From the NCBI GenBank assembly GCA_938075415.1, contig CALJHC010000012.1:1-64000 (forward strand): a stretch of DNA of 64,000 nt, written 5' to 3'. The notes below the pieces were generated by a model, which was not told where the DNA came from, did no database searches, and was given only the letters and a program-made list of their open reading frames with translations. Numbering within the stretch: position 1 is the first letter of the stretch; the number at the start of each line of letters is the position of its first letter. Below are positions 20,183 through 29,292 of this stretch, piece after piece. This DNA comes from an uncultured Rubripirellula sp. GTDB lineage: Bacteria; Planctomycetota; Planctomycetia; Pirellulales; Pirellulaceae. A program made the position numbers and the translations under genes.

Positions 20183-21508
20183 TCAACCTGGTTGTCCCGG
20201 ATATTTCCAGTCACCTCGATAGGGGCGCCGCAACATCTCATTGGCCGCATCGTCCCCGATTACTTTTTCATTCTCGCCATCCCATCGAATGCTTCTCCCA
20301 GCTTTCAACGACAACATTCCAAGAAGACTTAAATTGGTGGCATCATGCCCCACTTGGACATCGCAAGTCGGTTTTCGGCCCGTTTCAATGGCGTTGATAA
20401 AATCGGCCCACAGCAGATCAATGCTATGGCCGTCAGGCTCCTTATGCTGAGCATCCTGATGGATCACTGATGCTTTCCTATCGGAAGGATAGAAGGTCCA
20501 TCCATCACGCCAGCCCATGTGGAACGTTCCTTTCGTGCCATGAAAATAACACCCGACACCGGGCATGCCGTTAACAGCACCAGAAAAACGTCGGTGTTCC
20601 CAGACTGCGGTAAACGACTCAAATTGATACGTGGCAACCTGACTATCGGGCGCATCGGTTGTTTGTTCTTGATCGTTTAAAACGGCAGCGCCCCGAATCG
20701 GCCGACCGCCAGTGGAATAAATTTCCTTTGGATACTTTTCGTCCGTCCACCAAAGGATTTGATCCAGCCAATGCACACCCCAGTCCCCCAAGGTTCCATT
20801 GGCAAAATCCAGAAAATTACGAAAACCACCCGGATGAATCTTACGATTAAACGGTCGATACGGTGCGGGCCCACAGTACATGTCCCAATCCAGCTGTTCG
20901 GGCGGCTCACTATTGCGACTCGGCGACTCGGCGCCGCCGTTACTGTGCACAAACGCCTTCACCAATCCGATATCACCAGCACCACCATCCTTCAGAAACT
21001 TCATCCCCGACACATAATGAGGCCCGATCCGTCGATGAAGTCCGACCTGAACGACCCGATCGTTAGCCCTTGCTGCCTCAAGCATGGCTCGGCTTTCACC
21101 GATCGTGTGTCCGGTCGGCTTTTCAACGAAGATGTGCGCGCCCGCCTCAATCGCCGCGATCGTGTTGAGGGCGTGCCAGTGGTCAGGCGTAGCCACGATC
21201 GCAATCTCGATCTCCTCCTTGTCCAACAACTCACGAAAATCGGTGTAGGTTTTGACCTTGGCACCTGACAAATCCTCAACCTGCTCTGCAGCAATTTCCA
21301 GCTTGTCCTGATCAACATCGCACAGAGCAACCGGCTGCACCGTTCCCGTCGCCATCGCCTCGGTCAAAATGTTCATCCCCCACCAACCCGAACCAATCAA
21401 GGCCGTTCGATACCGCTTGCCTTTGGATTGAGCGTGAACAAAGGGTACGCCCAAAGAAGCGCCTGCGAACGCGGCGGATTTAATGAAGGAACGACGTTCA
21501 AAACGCAT
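20183..21508 (-). CDS. Tat-exported Gfo/Idh/MocA-family oxidoreductase (second copy)
   Basis: 441 residues. A Tat signal (ERRSFIKSAAFAGASLGVPF, then a likely cleavage at VHA-QS). The Rossmann domain has ALIGSGWWGMNIL. The EKP motif is VEKPTGHTIGESRAML, and WHALNTIAAIEAGAH leads into it. The C-terminal part includes LWADFINAIETGRKPTCDVQ, as in the first copy. It shares architecture but not close sequence with the 17957-19300 protein, so this is not a recent duplication. It probably acts on a sugar in the periplasm; the substrate is unknown. Confidence 0.93.
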   Translation of the reverse strand: MRFERRSFIKSAAFAGASLGVPFVHAQSKGKRYRTALIGSGWWGMNILTEAMATGTVQPVALCDVDQDKLEIAAEQVEDLSGAKVKTYTDFRELLDKEEIEIAIVATPDHWHALNTIAAIEAGAHIFVEKPTGHTIGESRAMLEAARANDRVVQVGLHRRIGPHYVSGMKFLKDGGAGDIGLVKAFVHSNGGAESPSRNSEPPEQLDWDMYCGPAPYRPFNRKIHPGGFRNFLDFANGTLGDWGVHWLDQILWWTDEKYPKEIYSTGGRPIRGAAVLNDQEQTTDAPDSQVATYQFESFTAVWEHRRFSGAVNGMPGVGCYFHGTKGTFHMGWRDGWTFYPSDRKASVIHQDAQHKEPDGHSIDLLWADFINAIETGRKPTCDVQVGHDATNLSLLGMLSLKAGRSIRWDGENEKVIGDDAANEMLRRPYRGDWKYPGQPG

Positions 21509-21642
21509 TGGACAAACCCATGTGATCAGGAGAAAAACTTATTGGCTTTATCATAAAGAATGCGGTACCGACCCGCATCACCAAGATCGACCAGTCCTGA
21601 CAAATCGAAGTCACAAATACGACCAATCAACAACAGGCATTC

Positions 21643-22920
21643 CTAGCGTAAATCAAGACAAACCAAGGTCCCTTCCGCGTTTCGGCAGAAAAGAAGCCCA
21701 TCCGAAAGAACCGGTGCCGTCCAACACCGACCAGTCAAGACGGGATGCGTCGCCAAAACATCATATTTTTCGCTCGTAGCACGAATCACCATTAATACGC
21801 CCGAATCAGAAAGCACCACAAGGCGATCACCAGCAGCAATCAAGGATCCAGCACGCAAATCGCTGGAATTCCAAGCCAATTCACCGGTGTCCATGTCCAT
21901 GCAACTCAATATCGCACCTGAGTCGACATCGCCATTGATGCCGTAAAGAAAACCGTCCAGCAGTACGCTAGCCCCGAGCTGATTTTTAAAATCCTTGTGC
22001 TTCCACACAATCACCGGTGAACCGCTGCTCAGATCCAGCAAAGCACTGCCTCGACTGTATCCAGAGGACAGGAAAACCATCTCGCCACTGACAACCGCAT
22101 CCGCCGCATTGCACCCGAAAGTGGTCAGCCAACGCTGCCGCCACTGCTCTGCTCCGGTTTCCAGATCAACACAAACATAGGAACGCCCTGATCCAAAAAT
22201 AACGCTTCCACTGGCCGTGTTCCCAAAGCGAACTGGTGAGGAATATCCCGCGTCACGATCTTGCGAAGCCCATTTGATGTCACCGTTATCTTTTCTTAGT
22301 GCCACGCCCGAGTCACCGATGTTCAACACAAGTGTCTCTCCGTAAACACGGGGCGACCCAGCAAATCCCCAACCCGGTACTCGAATCCCCGTTTCGCCAA
22401 CCACATCCTTCTGCCAACGCAATGAACCGTCACCGGCATTCAACGCATAAACAACCCCCCCTCGACTTAGAAGGTAAAGAACGCCATCTGAAAGGACCGG
22501 AGTCGCGGTGGGTCCACCCTCGAAATCCTTGGCCTCCAGTGGACTGGCATACTTAAACATCCAAACGTTTTCACCCGTCTCCGCGTCTCGACAGCACAAC
22601 TCATCGTAGCCTTCTCGATTCCCCAACGCGTACAGCAACCCCTGACTTGTCACCACATTGGAAAACCCAGTCCCAATTTCAGCTCGCCATTTTTCCTTGG
22701 GGCCGCTTACGCCCCATTGGTGACTCCAATCGTTTTCAAGAGAAACCCCGTCGCCTTGGGCACCTCGAAACTGCGGAGAATCCTCCGCCATTATCAAGGA
22801 ACCACCGAGATAAAAAGTCAAACAGAAGAGTCCGCGAAACAGGGCGCAACCGCTGGGCAACTTGATGATACTCTGCGATGGACACACCACTTTCGTCCTC
22901 CGATCTAAACTCAAATCCAT
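21643..22920 (-). CDS. Exported PQQ-like beta-propeller repeat protein
   Basis: 425 residues. A hydrophobic stretch at about 25-44 (ALFRGLFCLTFYLGGSLIM) acts as signal peptide or anchor. It is followed by the planctomycete signature SPQFRGAQGDGVS and then PQQ-like blade repeats with AxxxxxGxxxW patterns (CRDAETGENVWMFKYASPL, ALNAGDGSLRWQKDV, CVDLETGAEQWRQRW, CMDMDTGELAWNSSD). The final blade is LVCLDLR. No PQQ-ligating dehydrogenase motif is visible, so it is probably a BamB-like or scaffold propeller rather than an enzyme. ATG 22920 has GAGAG upstream. Confidence 0.9.
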   Translation of the reverse strand: MDLSLDRRTKVVCPSQSIIKLPSGCALFRGLFCLTFYLGGSLIMAEDSPQFRGAQGDGVSLENDWSHQWGVSGPKEKWRAEIGTGFSNVVTSQGLLYALGNREGYDELCCRDAETGENVWMFKYASPLEAKDFEGGPTATPVLSDGVLYLLSRGGVVYALNAGDGSLRWQKDVVGETGIRVPGWGFAGSPRVYGETLVLNIGDSGVALRKDNGDIKWASQDRDAGYSSPVRFGNTASGSVIFGSGRSYVCVDLETGAEQWRQRWLTTFGCNAADAVVSGEMVFLSSGYSRGSALLDLSSGSPVIVWKHKDFKNQLGASVLLDGFLYGINGDVDSGAILSCMDMDTGELAWNSSDLRAGSLIAAGDRLVVLSDSGVLMVIRATSEKYDVLATHPVLTGRCWTAPVLSDGLLFCRNAEGTLVCLDLR

Positions 22921-23418
22921 TAACTTGACTCTCGTTTCATGCGATCATAACGCGTTACAGTGACCGAACACTTTAGGGTCGAATATTAACTCTGACCGAA
23001 CACGTCGGAAATGGGTCAATCGAATGACAGTTCATCCTTACCAGCCCCTCACCACAAACAATTACCATGGTGCAGACCGGTTGAGATCAATTCCAATGCA
23101 ACTTTTCGCACCGCATCACCGCCCCGAGTCCAGGCAATCAGCTCTGAAAAAATCAGCTCTGGAAAAGAATAGGATGCATAAAAATCAAGGTGCATGGCAA
23201 TGAAATCACCTCAAGGCTACCGCGACTGTGATGCTTCTTCGTTTTCAGACGCTTACCCTGACTATTACTAGAAGTATCAACTGATGCACTAACCAGCAGT
23301 CCAAATCCAGCAGCCAAAGTAAAAAGAGGGCGTTCGCACATCACAATGTATCGGTCATGATTCGCTCCACACAAATACTGACACCGAATCACTTGATTAA
23401 TCTCCCCACTCCCTACTT
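22921..23418. other. Divergent intergenic region, no feature seen
   Basis: A 498 bp spacer between the PQQ-like gene and the membrane protein gene at 23419, transcribed in opposite directions. It should contain both promoters; none is recognisable by eye. Confidence 0.5.
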
Positions 23419-24141
23419 ATGCCTTCTCCAACAAACCAACCCGCCATCAATGCAAAAATCAATGTCCGAGTCGCAGTGCCCTTGGATCTGAGCTCGCTGA
23501 TCAAACGAGCCCACGCTTTATTGGCCGGTCAGTACCGATTTTTCCTAGCGTTCTGCTTGACTGGGATTTTACTCGGCTCAATTGTTCCACTTGGATTACT
23601 CATGGGGCCAACACTCACCGCAATTTACTGTTGCCTCAGCGATAAAGAAGAAAAGGGAGCAGCCGGTATCCAAAGCATCTATCGATCCTTTCAGCATTCA
23701 GCCGACTCTCTCCTCGCCTTCATGATTATACTCGCGAGCGCCTTCCTTTTTTTCGTGCCGACATCACTGCTATTATTCCGCTTCGGAACGGACCTTTACC
23801 ACGCCGCATCTGCAACTGGTTTTCAGCCATTGACGATAGTTATCGCCGGTTGCCTGCTTATCCCACCAATCGCTTCCCTTCAGATGATCGCATGCATCCC
23901 TTTTCTCTTTACCTTTCCGCTCATTGCAAAATATAATTGCACGGCAGTCGAGGCAATCAAACTCAGCATACAGGCCCTGCTGAACAATCCGACGACTGTC
24001 ATCGCCATCGCGGCATTCCTGCTGGGATCAAACCTCGTAGCTGCACTGCTGTTCTATCTACCGGTGATCCTGCTGATCCCAATCAACTTTTCTGTGATCT
24101 ACATACTGACCAGCGATCTCTATTGGGCGGATTCAGCCTAA
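23419..24141 (+). CDS. Polytopic membrane protein, unknown function
   Basis: 240 residues with about five hydrophobic segments (near 44-70, 95-118, 135-152, 153-175 and 195-230). The tail FPLIAKYNCTAVEAIKLSIQ before the last helix resembles a motif in uncharacterised integral membrane proteins related to glycerophosphodiester phosphodiesterase membrane domains. No catalytic residues are recognised. The start at ATG 23419 gives a hydrophilic 30-residue N-terminus. Confidence 0.78.
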   Translation: MPSPTNQPAINAKINVRVAVPLDLSSLIKRAHALLAGQYRFFLAFCLTGILLGSIVPLGLLMGPTLTAIYCCLSDKEEKGAAGIQSIYRSFQHSADSLLAFMIILASAFLFFVPTSLLLFRFGTDLYHAASATGFQPLTIVIAGCLLIPPIASLQMIACIPFLFTFPLIAKYNCTAVEAIKLSIQALLNNPTTVIAIAAFLLGSNLVAALLFYLPVILLIPINFSVIYILTSDLYWADSA

Positions 24142-24323
24142 CCAACGAGCCTCCAGTACAAAGCCGTCAAACAAGCAGCATCGGAATGTCTTCGTGTTGA
24201 GACTGCCATCTAAGAGCAAACCAGACTGTGGTTTGAGTGTCAGTGCAGTTCAATGAATACCCGAAAATCCAGCCGGCAGTTTCTGGACCAACCTCATCAA
24301 TCGACCATCCACGTGCCCTCTCT

Positions 24324-24791
24324 CTAATTGCCTCGAACCTTAACGAACCCGGAAATAAAGATAATCACCAATGACAAAAAAAGCATGAGCCTAAGTGTTT
24401 TGCCCGGATTTACTCGCAAGGAGTTAAAGTTGGAGGAACGACCAACCATCACCGTGGCGAGAAAAAATACAACCATGGCCAACAAAACCTTAATGCCGAC
24501 CAATGCGTGATAGAGTCCATCACCCTTGTGGCTGGGCATAGCTCGAAAATAGTTGTAGAAGCCACTCACCACAAACAGCCCTATACCGCCGTGTACAAAT
24601 CGTCTCCATCGATCTCGGACACTGCCTACTAGGTCTTGTCGAGACTGTTCGGTTAATACTCCCAAACTGGGCAACAAGATCACCGCCATAAAGAGGCTAC
24701 CGCCAACCAAAGCCATGGCTGTCCCCACATGAACCACTCTGGACAGGACGTCAATCGCAAAGACGCTCGCACCGGTGACAAAATCAACCAT
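24324..24791 (-). CDS. CopD-like four-helix membrane protein
   Basis: 155 residues, four predicted transmembrane helices. The pattern of a His near the start of helix 1 (SRVVHVGTAMALVGGSLFM), one in helix 2 (RFVHGGIGLFVVSGFYNYF) and one before helix 3 (LYHALVGIKVLLAMVVFFL) is typical of the CopD/DUF2269-like superfamily, where such His residues bind copper or haem. The function in this organism is unknown. ATG 24791 has TAGGG about 12 bases upstream. Confidence 0.8.
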   Translation of the reverse strand: MVDFVTGASVFAIDVLSRVVHVGTAMALVGGSLFMAVILLPSLGVLTEQSRQDLVGSVRDRWRRFVHGGIGLFVVSGFYNYFRAMPSHKGDGLYHALVGIKVLLAMVVFFLATVMVGRSSNFNSLRVNPGKTLRLMLFLSLVIIFISGFVKVRGN

Positions 24792-25035
24792 CGTTCAACT
24801 GCCCTACCAAAAGTTTCCACACCAAAATGCCAGCCAAATGTAACTCGCCTTGGAACGAAGCGATGCCATTATCCACTTAATTAAGAAAGCAGCTCACCTA
24901 CACCAATTATTCAGTTTCTCAGCAGATACCCGTCAGGCCAGGTCGGTATCGAAATCGCAATTCACCCGAACCGCCGGCAGGAAAGGTGATCCTCGGAGAC
25001 GGAACCGAACCAATTATCGATCGCCAAACCAAAGG

Positions 25036-25779
25036 TTAGTTCATACTGAATGGAGGTGGAAAAACCTGACCACTGGGAAAATCACCCGATGAATCATCTG
25101 ATTCATCGTCAGAATCTGTCGAGAATTGAACCGACCCCGACTTGATGCATTCAAGCAAGAACTTGGCACGCTCGGCCACGTCTCCCTGACCTAACAAGAC
25201 CAGTTTTTCCTCCAGCGAAAACGGTAACGTGTAGCCAACGATATCCGTGATTGGCCCCAAGCTCATCTGATCTGCCATCAGCTGATGCAAGTTCTGCTGC
25301 ACCGATTTGCCCACCGGCATCACCTCCCCAAACGCATCAAGCAGATCGCTTTTCAAAGAGAGTGAGCGTGAATCATTAGACGCCTCCTCAGAATCCTCGA
25401 TCAATTCCACCTGCGCAAGCCTATACGCTTTTCCCGCATCAATTTCAGCAACAATCCGCGCCCGCCTGATACCGACCAACAGTACATTGTGGCGATTGTC
25501 TTCCTGTTCACTGTGAGTGACGATTTTCCCAATACAAACCGTCGGTGAAATAGGTGCCTGATTGGTTGGCCAATCGACGCTTGAAGGTTGTATTAGCGTC
25601 GCCATTGTGATCAGACGATCTCCCTCAAGTGCTTCCTTCAACATCTCAACGTAACGCGGCTCAAACAAATGCAAAGGTTGCATCGCGTGGGGAAAAACCA
25701 CCAAATTTGGTAGCGGAAACAAACGGACCTGCCCATCGAATCCATCAGGCAGACAAGTTACGTCATTTAGATTTTGCAT
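25036..25779 (-). CDS. Stand-alone LON substrate-binding domain protein
   Basis: 247 residues. Matches the N-terminal substrate-binding domain of Lon protease: VRLFPLPNLVVFPHAMQPLHLFEPRYVEM, then IGKIVTHSEQEDNRHNVLLVGIRRARIV. No AAA+ or protease domain follows. Proteins of this type are widespread and probably bind unfolded protein or act as adaptors; none of that can be shown here. The C-terminal 20 residues are acidic and Ser-rich. The ATG start at 25779 fits the family. Confidence 0.92.
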   Translation of the reverse strand: MQNLNDVTCLPDGFDGQVRLFPLPNLVVFPHAMQPLHLFEPRYVEMLKEALEGDRLITMATLIQPSSVDWPTNQAPISPTVCIGKIVTHSEQEDNRHNVLLVGIRRARIVAEIDAGKAYRLAQVELIEDSEEASNDSRSLSLKSDLLDAFGEVMPVGKSVQQNLHQLMADQMSLGPITDIVGYTLPFSLEEKLVLLGQGDVAERAKFLLECIKSGSVQFSTDSDDESDDSSGDFPSGQVFPPPFSMN

Positions 25780-26915
25780 ACTGGCTTACTCGGTCTTCAC
25801 CAAAGAGAAATCTTCTGGAATCATTTCTCATGGTTACTTAAAAACATTGCTAAAACAAAAGCTTGCACAAGGTCAGCAGAACCACATTCCATGCATGTAA
25901 AGCAAATCATGCACGCACAGGATTATGCCATGCAAGGGGCCCCTGTTTTCTCGGCATCGACCAAAATGCGATCAAAATACAAGAGAAAAAAGAATCACCC
26001 GGCGATTCAACCCTCCGACAAACCGAGAAATTCCGAGTCAAACAATCCTCGGCTTCTCTTTTCCGTAATCAGGGTACCGGTTGAGTTACCCAATCAAGCA
26101 CATACTTTGGTACCCAGTATCCGAAATATTTCGCAACGAAGGTCCTCGGAAAGAAGAGCCAGCAATCACTGGCCAACTTGAAATCTCATCAAAAGATCCT
26201 AAAACCCCAACCCCGCCTTCAGCACCTGAGACGCCAAACGCTGCGTATCCTTGCAATCACAACAATCATCAATCAAAGCTCCACAATGCCACCCCACCGG
26301 CGGTATCTATCGCACAAAGACGTTACCGACGAATTCGTGGGGTCAACCTGATCCGCCGTTATTATCCCAACACCGATTGCACATGCCAAATGTGGGAAAA
26401 CAGACTCAATGGCAAACCTGCGCCGGGGTAATCCTGAAAATTTGATCGACCTCAGGATCAACCTCCCCGAGGCTCGCCGGTGTCATCTCCTCTGCGACCC
26501 AAACACTCATACCTCTCGGGTGCAAATCACCAAAAAACACGGCTAATCCCCCTAAACCGGCAACTTTGACATTTCTTTTTCAATCGATCCTAAAAAACAC
26601 GTTGCCCAACGCAATTTATCTTCCCTTACCCGAAGAAACCCTGCGTATCGAACCAATAAGTCTGTGCATTCGAACCATTCCAAAACCCCACAATCACTCA
26701 GCTATCGAACAATCAATAAATCTCTGGACTTTGGAGTGATGTGAATGATTGACTCATGGCCCCGACTCTCCGACAATACACCCGTCGAGGAGCGGAGCGG
26801 AAACGCATCACGCCTCGCCAACCAGCGATTCTCATTCGCTCAAAGTTCAGAACCCTGCCCATTCGGGTGCGGCGACTCGGAAACCAACACTCAGTGACCA
26901 AAAGACCATTTTGTC
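25780..26915. other. 1.1 kb divergent intergenic region, no gene seen
   Basis: The longest gene-free stretch in the window, between the LON-domain gene (minus) and dcd (plus). Open frames in it have random-like composition. No tRNA fold, CRISPR or tandem repeat was found. Confidence 0.5.
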
Positions 26916-27494
26916 ATGCTCCTCTCCGGTCAAGCGATTCGTGAAAAACTTAATAACGGCCTTCAGATTGAGCCGTTCCAAGAAAGTCGACTGAATCCCA
27001 ACAGTTACAATTTGGCACTCCATGATGAGTTACTGATTTACGAAGAAGTCGTGCTCGACGCGGCTTCGCCCAATCGCTACCGCCGCATTGAAATTCCTTC
27101 AAGCGGCTACACACTTCAGCCCAACCAACTGTACTTAGGTCGAACCGTCGAATACACCGAAACGCGGGGACATGTCCCGATGATCCAAGGACGCAGTTCA
27201 CTAGGGCGACTTGGTCTTTTCATTAATCCCGGTGGAAGTTTTGGTGATGCGGGCTACTGCGGAACTTGGACTCTGGAAATGCATTGCGTCCAACCGGTAC
27301 GAATTTATCCAGGGATGGAAATTTGCCAAATCTATTACATGCAAATGCATGGCGACTGTGATGAGTATTCAAGCGACAAGTATCAGAACAGCCGCGACAT
27401 CCAACCCAGCCTGATCTTCCGAGAATTTGGTGGAGACGACCGTGATTCGCAAATGGAATTGAACTTCGAAGAACTTTTGCACGGTGCCCGCTAA
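26916..27494 (+). CDS. dcd: dCTP deaminase
   Basis: 192 residues. Deaminates dCTP to dUTP, the first step to dTMP in this route. The trimeric dUTPase-fold motifs are visible: NPNSYNLALHDELL, the nucleotide-binding QGRSSLGRLGLFI, and TWTLEMHC with the catalytic Glu. YPGMEICQIYYM follows and the tail EYSSDKYQNSRDIQPS matches the family. Some deaminases of this family are bifunctional with dUTPase; I cannot tell which this is. No partner genes adjoin it. Confidence 0.95.
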   Translation: MLLSGQAIREKLNNGLQIEPFQESRLNPNSYNLALHDELLIYEEVVLDAASPNRYRRIEIPSSGYTLQPNQLYLGRTVEYTETRGHVPMIQGRSSLGRLGLFINPGGSFGDAGYCGTWTLEMHCVQPVRIYPGMEICQIYYMQMHGDCDEYSSDKYQNSRDIQPSLIFREFGGDDRDSQMELNFEELLHGAR

Positions 27495-27605
27495 AACCAC
27501 CCAGTGCAGTTGAACACTTTTTTCCTGTCGCTTCGAACCGTCAATCCGCTCTTATGCCGCGACTAAAACGGTCTCATTTACAACATACGGTAAACAAGCC
27601 TCCTT

Positions 27606-27848
27606 TTACAGAATCTCCAATTCGTCGCTCGGATCTCTTTCGGCACTTCTCACAACCTGGCGCGACGGAACCCCACGTGATTCGCCGCCATGCAGCGCGA
27701 TCCTGCAGATAAAGGCTGAATGAACATTGCCTTGACTCCATCGTCCCAGCTTTAATAGGACTTTGCGCACATCAGGGTAACGTGACAAATCTCCTTGACC
27801 CATCTCTTTGATCAATTCGAACAGATCATTCCAGTTCAGTTGGCCCAA
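27606..27848 (-). CDS. Small hypothetical protein downstream of panE
   Basis: 80 residues starting from a TTG. The region LNWNDLFELIKEMGQGDLSR and the following RKVLLKLGRW look protein-like and helical. It begins 32 bp after the panE stop on the same strand and could be cotranscribed. No ATG is available; the only in-frame codon in the right place is TTG, and I see no strong ribosome binding site. No family recognised. Confidence 0.4.
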   Translation of the reverse strand: MGQLNWNDLFELIKEMGQGDLSRYPDVRKVLLKLGRWSQGNVHSAFICRIALHGGESRGVPSRQVVRSAERDPSDELEIL

Positions 27849-27880
27849 GATGAAACGATGCGTTCAAACGCTCCACCGGG

Positions 27881-28849
27881 TCACCCGTTGGCTGCTTGCG
27901 TTTTGGATTGCATCGCATCCATAAATTGGAGCTGTTGAAATAGCATCAACACCGATGGCATCTCAAAACCAATCCTGGCTCCAGCTTTGAGGGGATTTCC
28001 AAAAATGGCGCCGAGCTCCATCGGGCGACCAAACTTATAATCCAGACGCATGCTGGCATCATAGGGAACCATCTGCCTTGTCGCTTCAACCTGCTTTTGA
28101 ATCCATTCTTTCGGAACAGCAACTCCCAACGCGCAGGCAGCGCCGTGAACTTCCCGAATCACCTGCTCGACAAGACGCAGAGAATCGGGATTCTCGATCA
28201 ATTCCTTGGTGGATGCATTCAGAACGACGGACAGACCATTAAAAGGAATGTTCCACATCAATTTTTTCCAACGTGTCATCAACAGATCCTCCGTGGCTGT
28301 TGCATCAATGCCTGCTTCGCGCAGATCGGCCTCCACCTGCAGGGCTCTCTCAGTGATCCCAGGAACCGCTTGCCCATACGCGTTATCTCGGTATTCCCCG
28401 AAAACAATTGCACCGTAATCAAGATGACGGACGTGGCCGAAACCCACCTTGTTACTGCACAAAAAACAGCAGCCTCCCAGTACTCGGTCAGACCCCACCA
28501 CGCTAACACTATCCATCTCAACATCAAGACCGTTCTGCAACACAAGCACAACACCCCCGGAGCGTGTCGGGTGTGGCAGCATCGTTTGAAGCAGGTGATT
28601 TTGTGTCGACTTCAAGGCAACAATTGTCACATCACACGCCGGCATGGTTCCGGCATCGGCATGGACGTGGACGTCTTGAAGATGGAAGTCACCGAGCGGA
28701 GTCTCAACCTTCAGGCCGTTTTGGGCAATATGCTCAGCGTCACGATGAGCCAAAAAGTGCACCTCAAAACCACACTTCGCCAGAAGTCCTCCGTAGAGAC
28801 CTCCCAACGCACCCGTGCCGAGGATTGCGTAACGTCGCCGCTGCGTCAT
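27881..28849 (-). CDS. panE: 2-dehydropantoate 2-reductase
   Basis: 322 residues. NADPH-dependent ketopantoate reductase of pantothenate/CoA synthesis. The N-terminal Rossmann motif is YAILGTGALGGLYGGLLAK; the C-terminal helical domain has the conserved catalytic Lys in LLMTRWKKLMWNIPFNGLS. The substrate-binding region YDASMRLDYKFGRPMELGAI is also typical of the ApbA/PanE family. ATG 28849. A member with another 2-oxoacid specificity cannot be excluded. Confidence 0.93.
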   Translation of the reverse strand: MTQRRRYAILGTGALGGLYGGLLAKCGFEVHFLAHRDAEHIAQNGLKVETPLGDFHLQDVHVHADAGTMPACDVTIVALKSTQNHLLQTMLPHPTRSGGVVLVLQNGLDVEMDSVSVVGSDRVLGGCCFLCSNKVGFGHVRHLDYGAIVFGEYRDNAYGQAVPGITERALQVEADLREAGIDATATEDLLMTRWKKLMWNIPFNGLSVVLNASTKELIENPDSLRLVEQVIREVHGAACALGVAVPKEWIQKQVEATRQMVPYDASMRLDYKFGRPMELGAIFGNPLKAGARIGFEMPSVLMLFQQLQFMDAMQSKTQAANG

Positions 28850-29292
28850 AAAATTAATCCGAACGTTGTATCGGGATGGACTGCAAGGATAAAAAGAGTT
28901 TCACCTGAATTGTGACGCATTCTTAACGACTGCCGAGGCTATGGTTCCGCCTCTCTGGCCATCTTACCGCGTTGCGGGCAGACTTACGACTCCGCCGACT
29001 TAAGGAGAATATCAAACAGTCTCGAACCTGGAACTCGACTTGCGTCCTATCTGCCCATTATTCAAAGAACCTGCGGCGAGAGTGGTTAACGTTGCTCTCG
29101 CTCATTTGCTAGAAGGGTGCAAGCTCAAGCATTGACGGACATACGATTTCCAGACTCCCAAGCACTTGACTCTCGAGGTCTTGACTCTCAAGATCTTGCG
29201 ACGTCGCGTCAACACAACCAACGAATAAAAAAGCATTGCTGGCACCTTGAATTATCCGAAATCGACATGATCCTGAGATGGACAAAAACAGA
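28850..29292. other. Intergenic with one tandem repeat
   Basis: A 443 bp spacer between panE (upstream side) and the sulfatase 3' end. It contains the 15 bp duplication at 29165-29194; no gene seen. Confidence 0.5.
29165..29194. repeat. Tandem repeat, 15 bp x 2 (imperfect)
   Basis: Copies CTTGACTCTCGAGGT and CTTGACTCTCAAGAT, followed by a CTTG start of a third. Intergenic. Confidence 0.75.

Noticed and set aside
23153-23392. 79-codon minus-strand ORF in the divergent spacer
   Set aside because: It has a short hydrophobic stretch but no ribosome binding site, no family pattern and an irregular C-terminal part.
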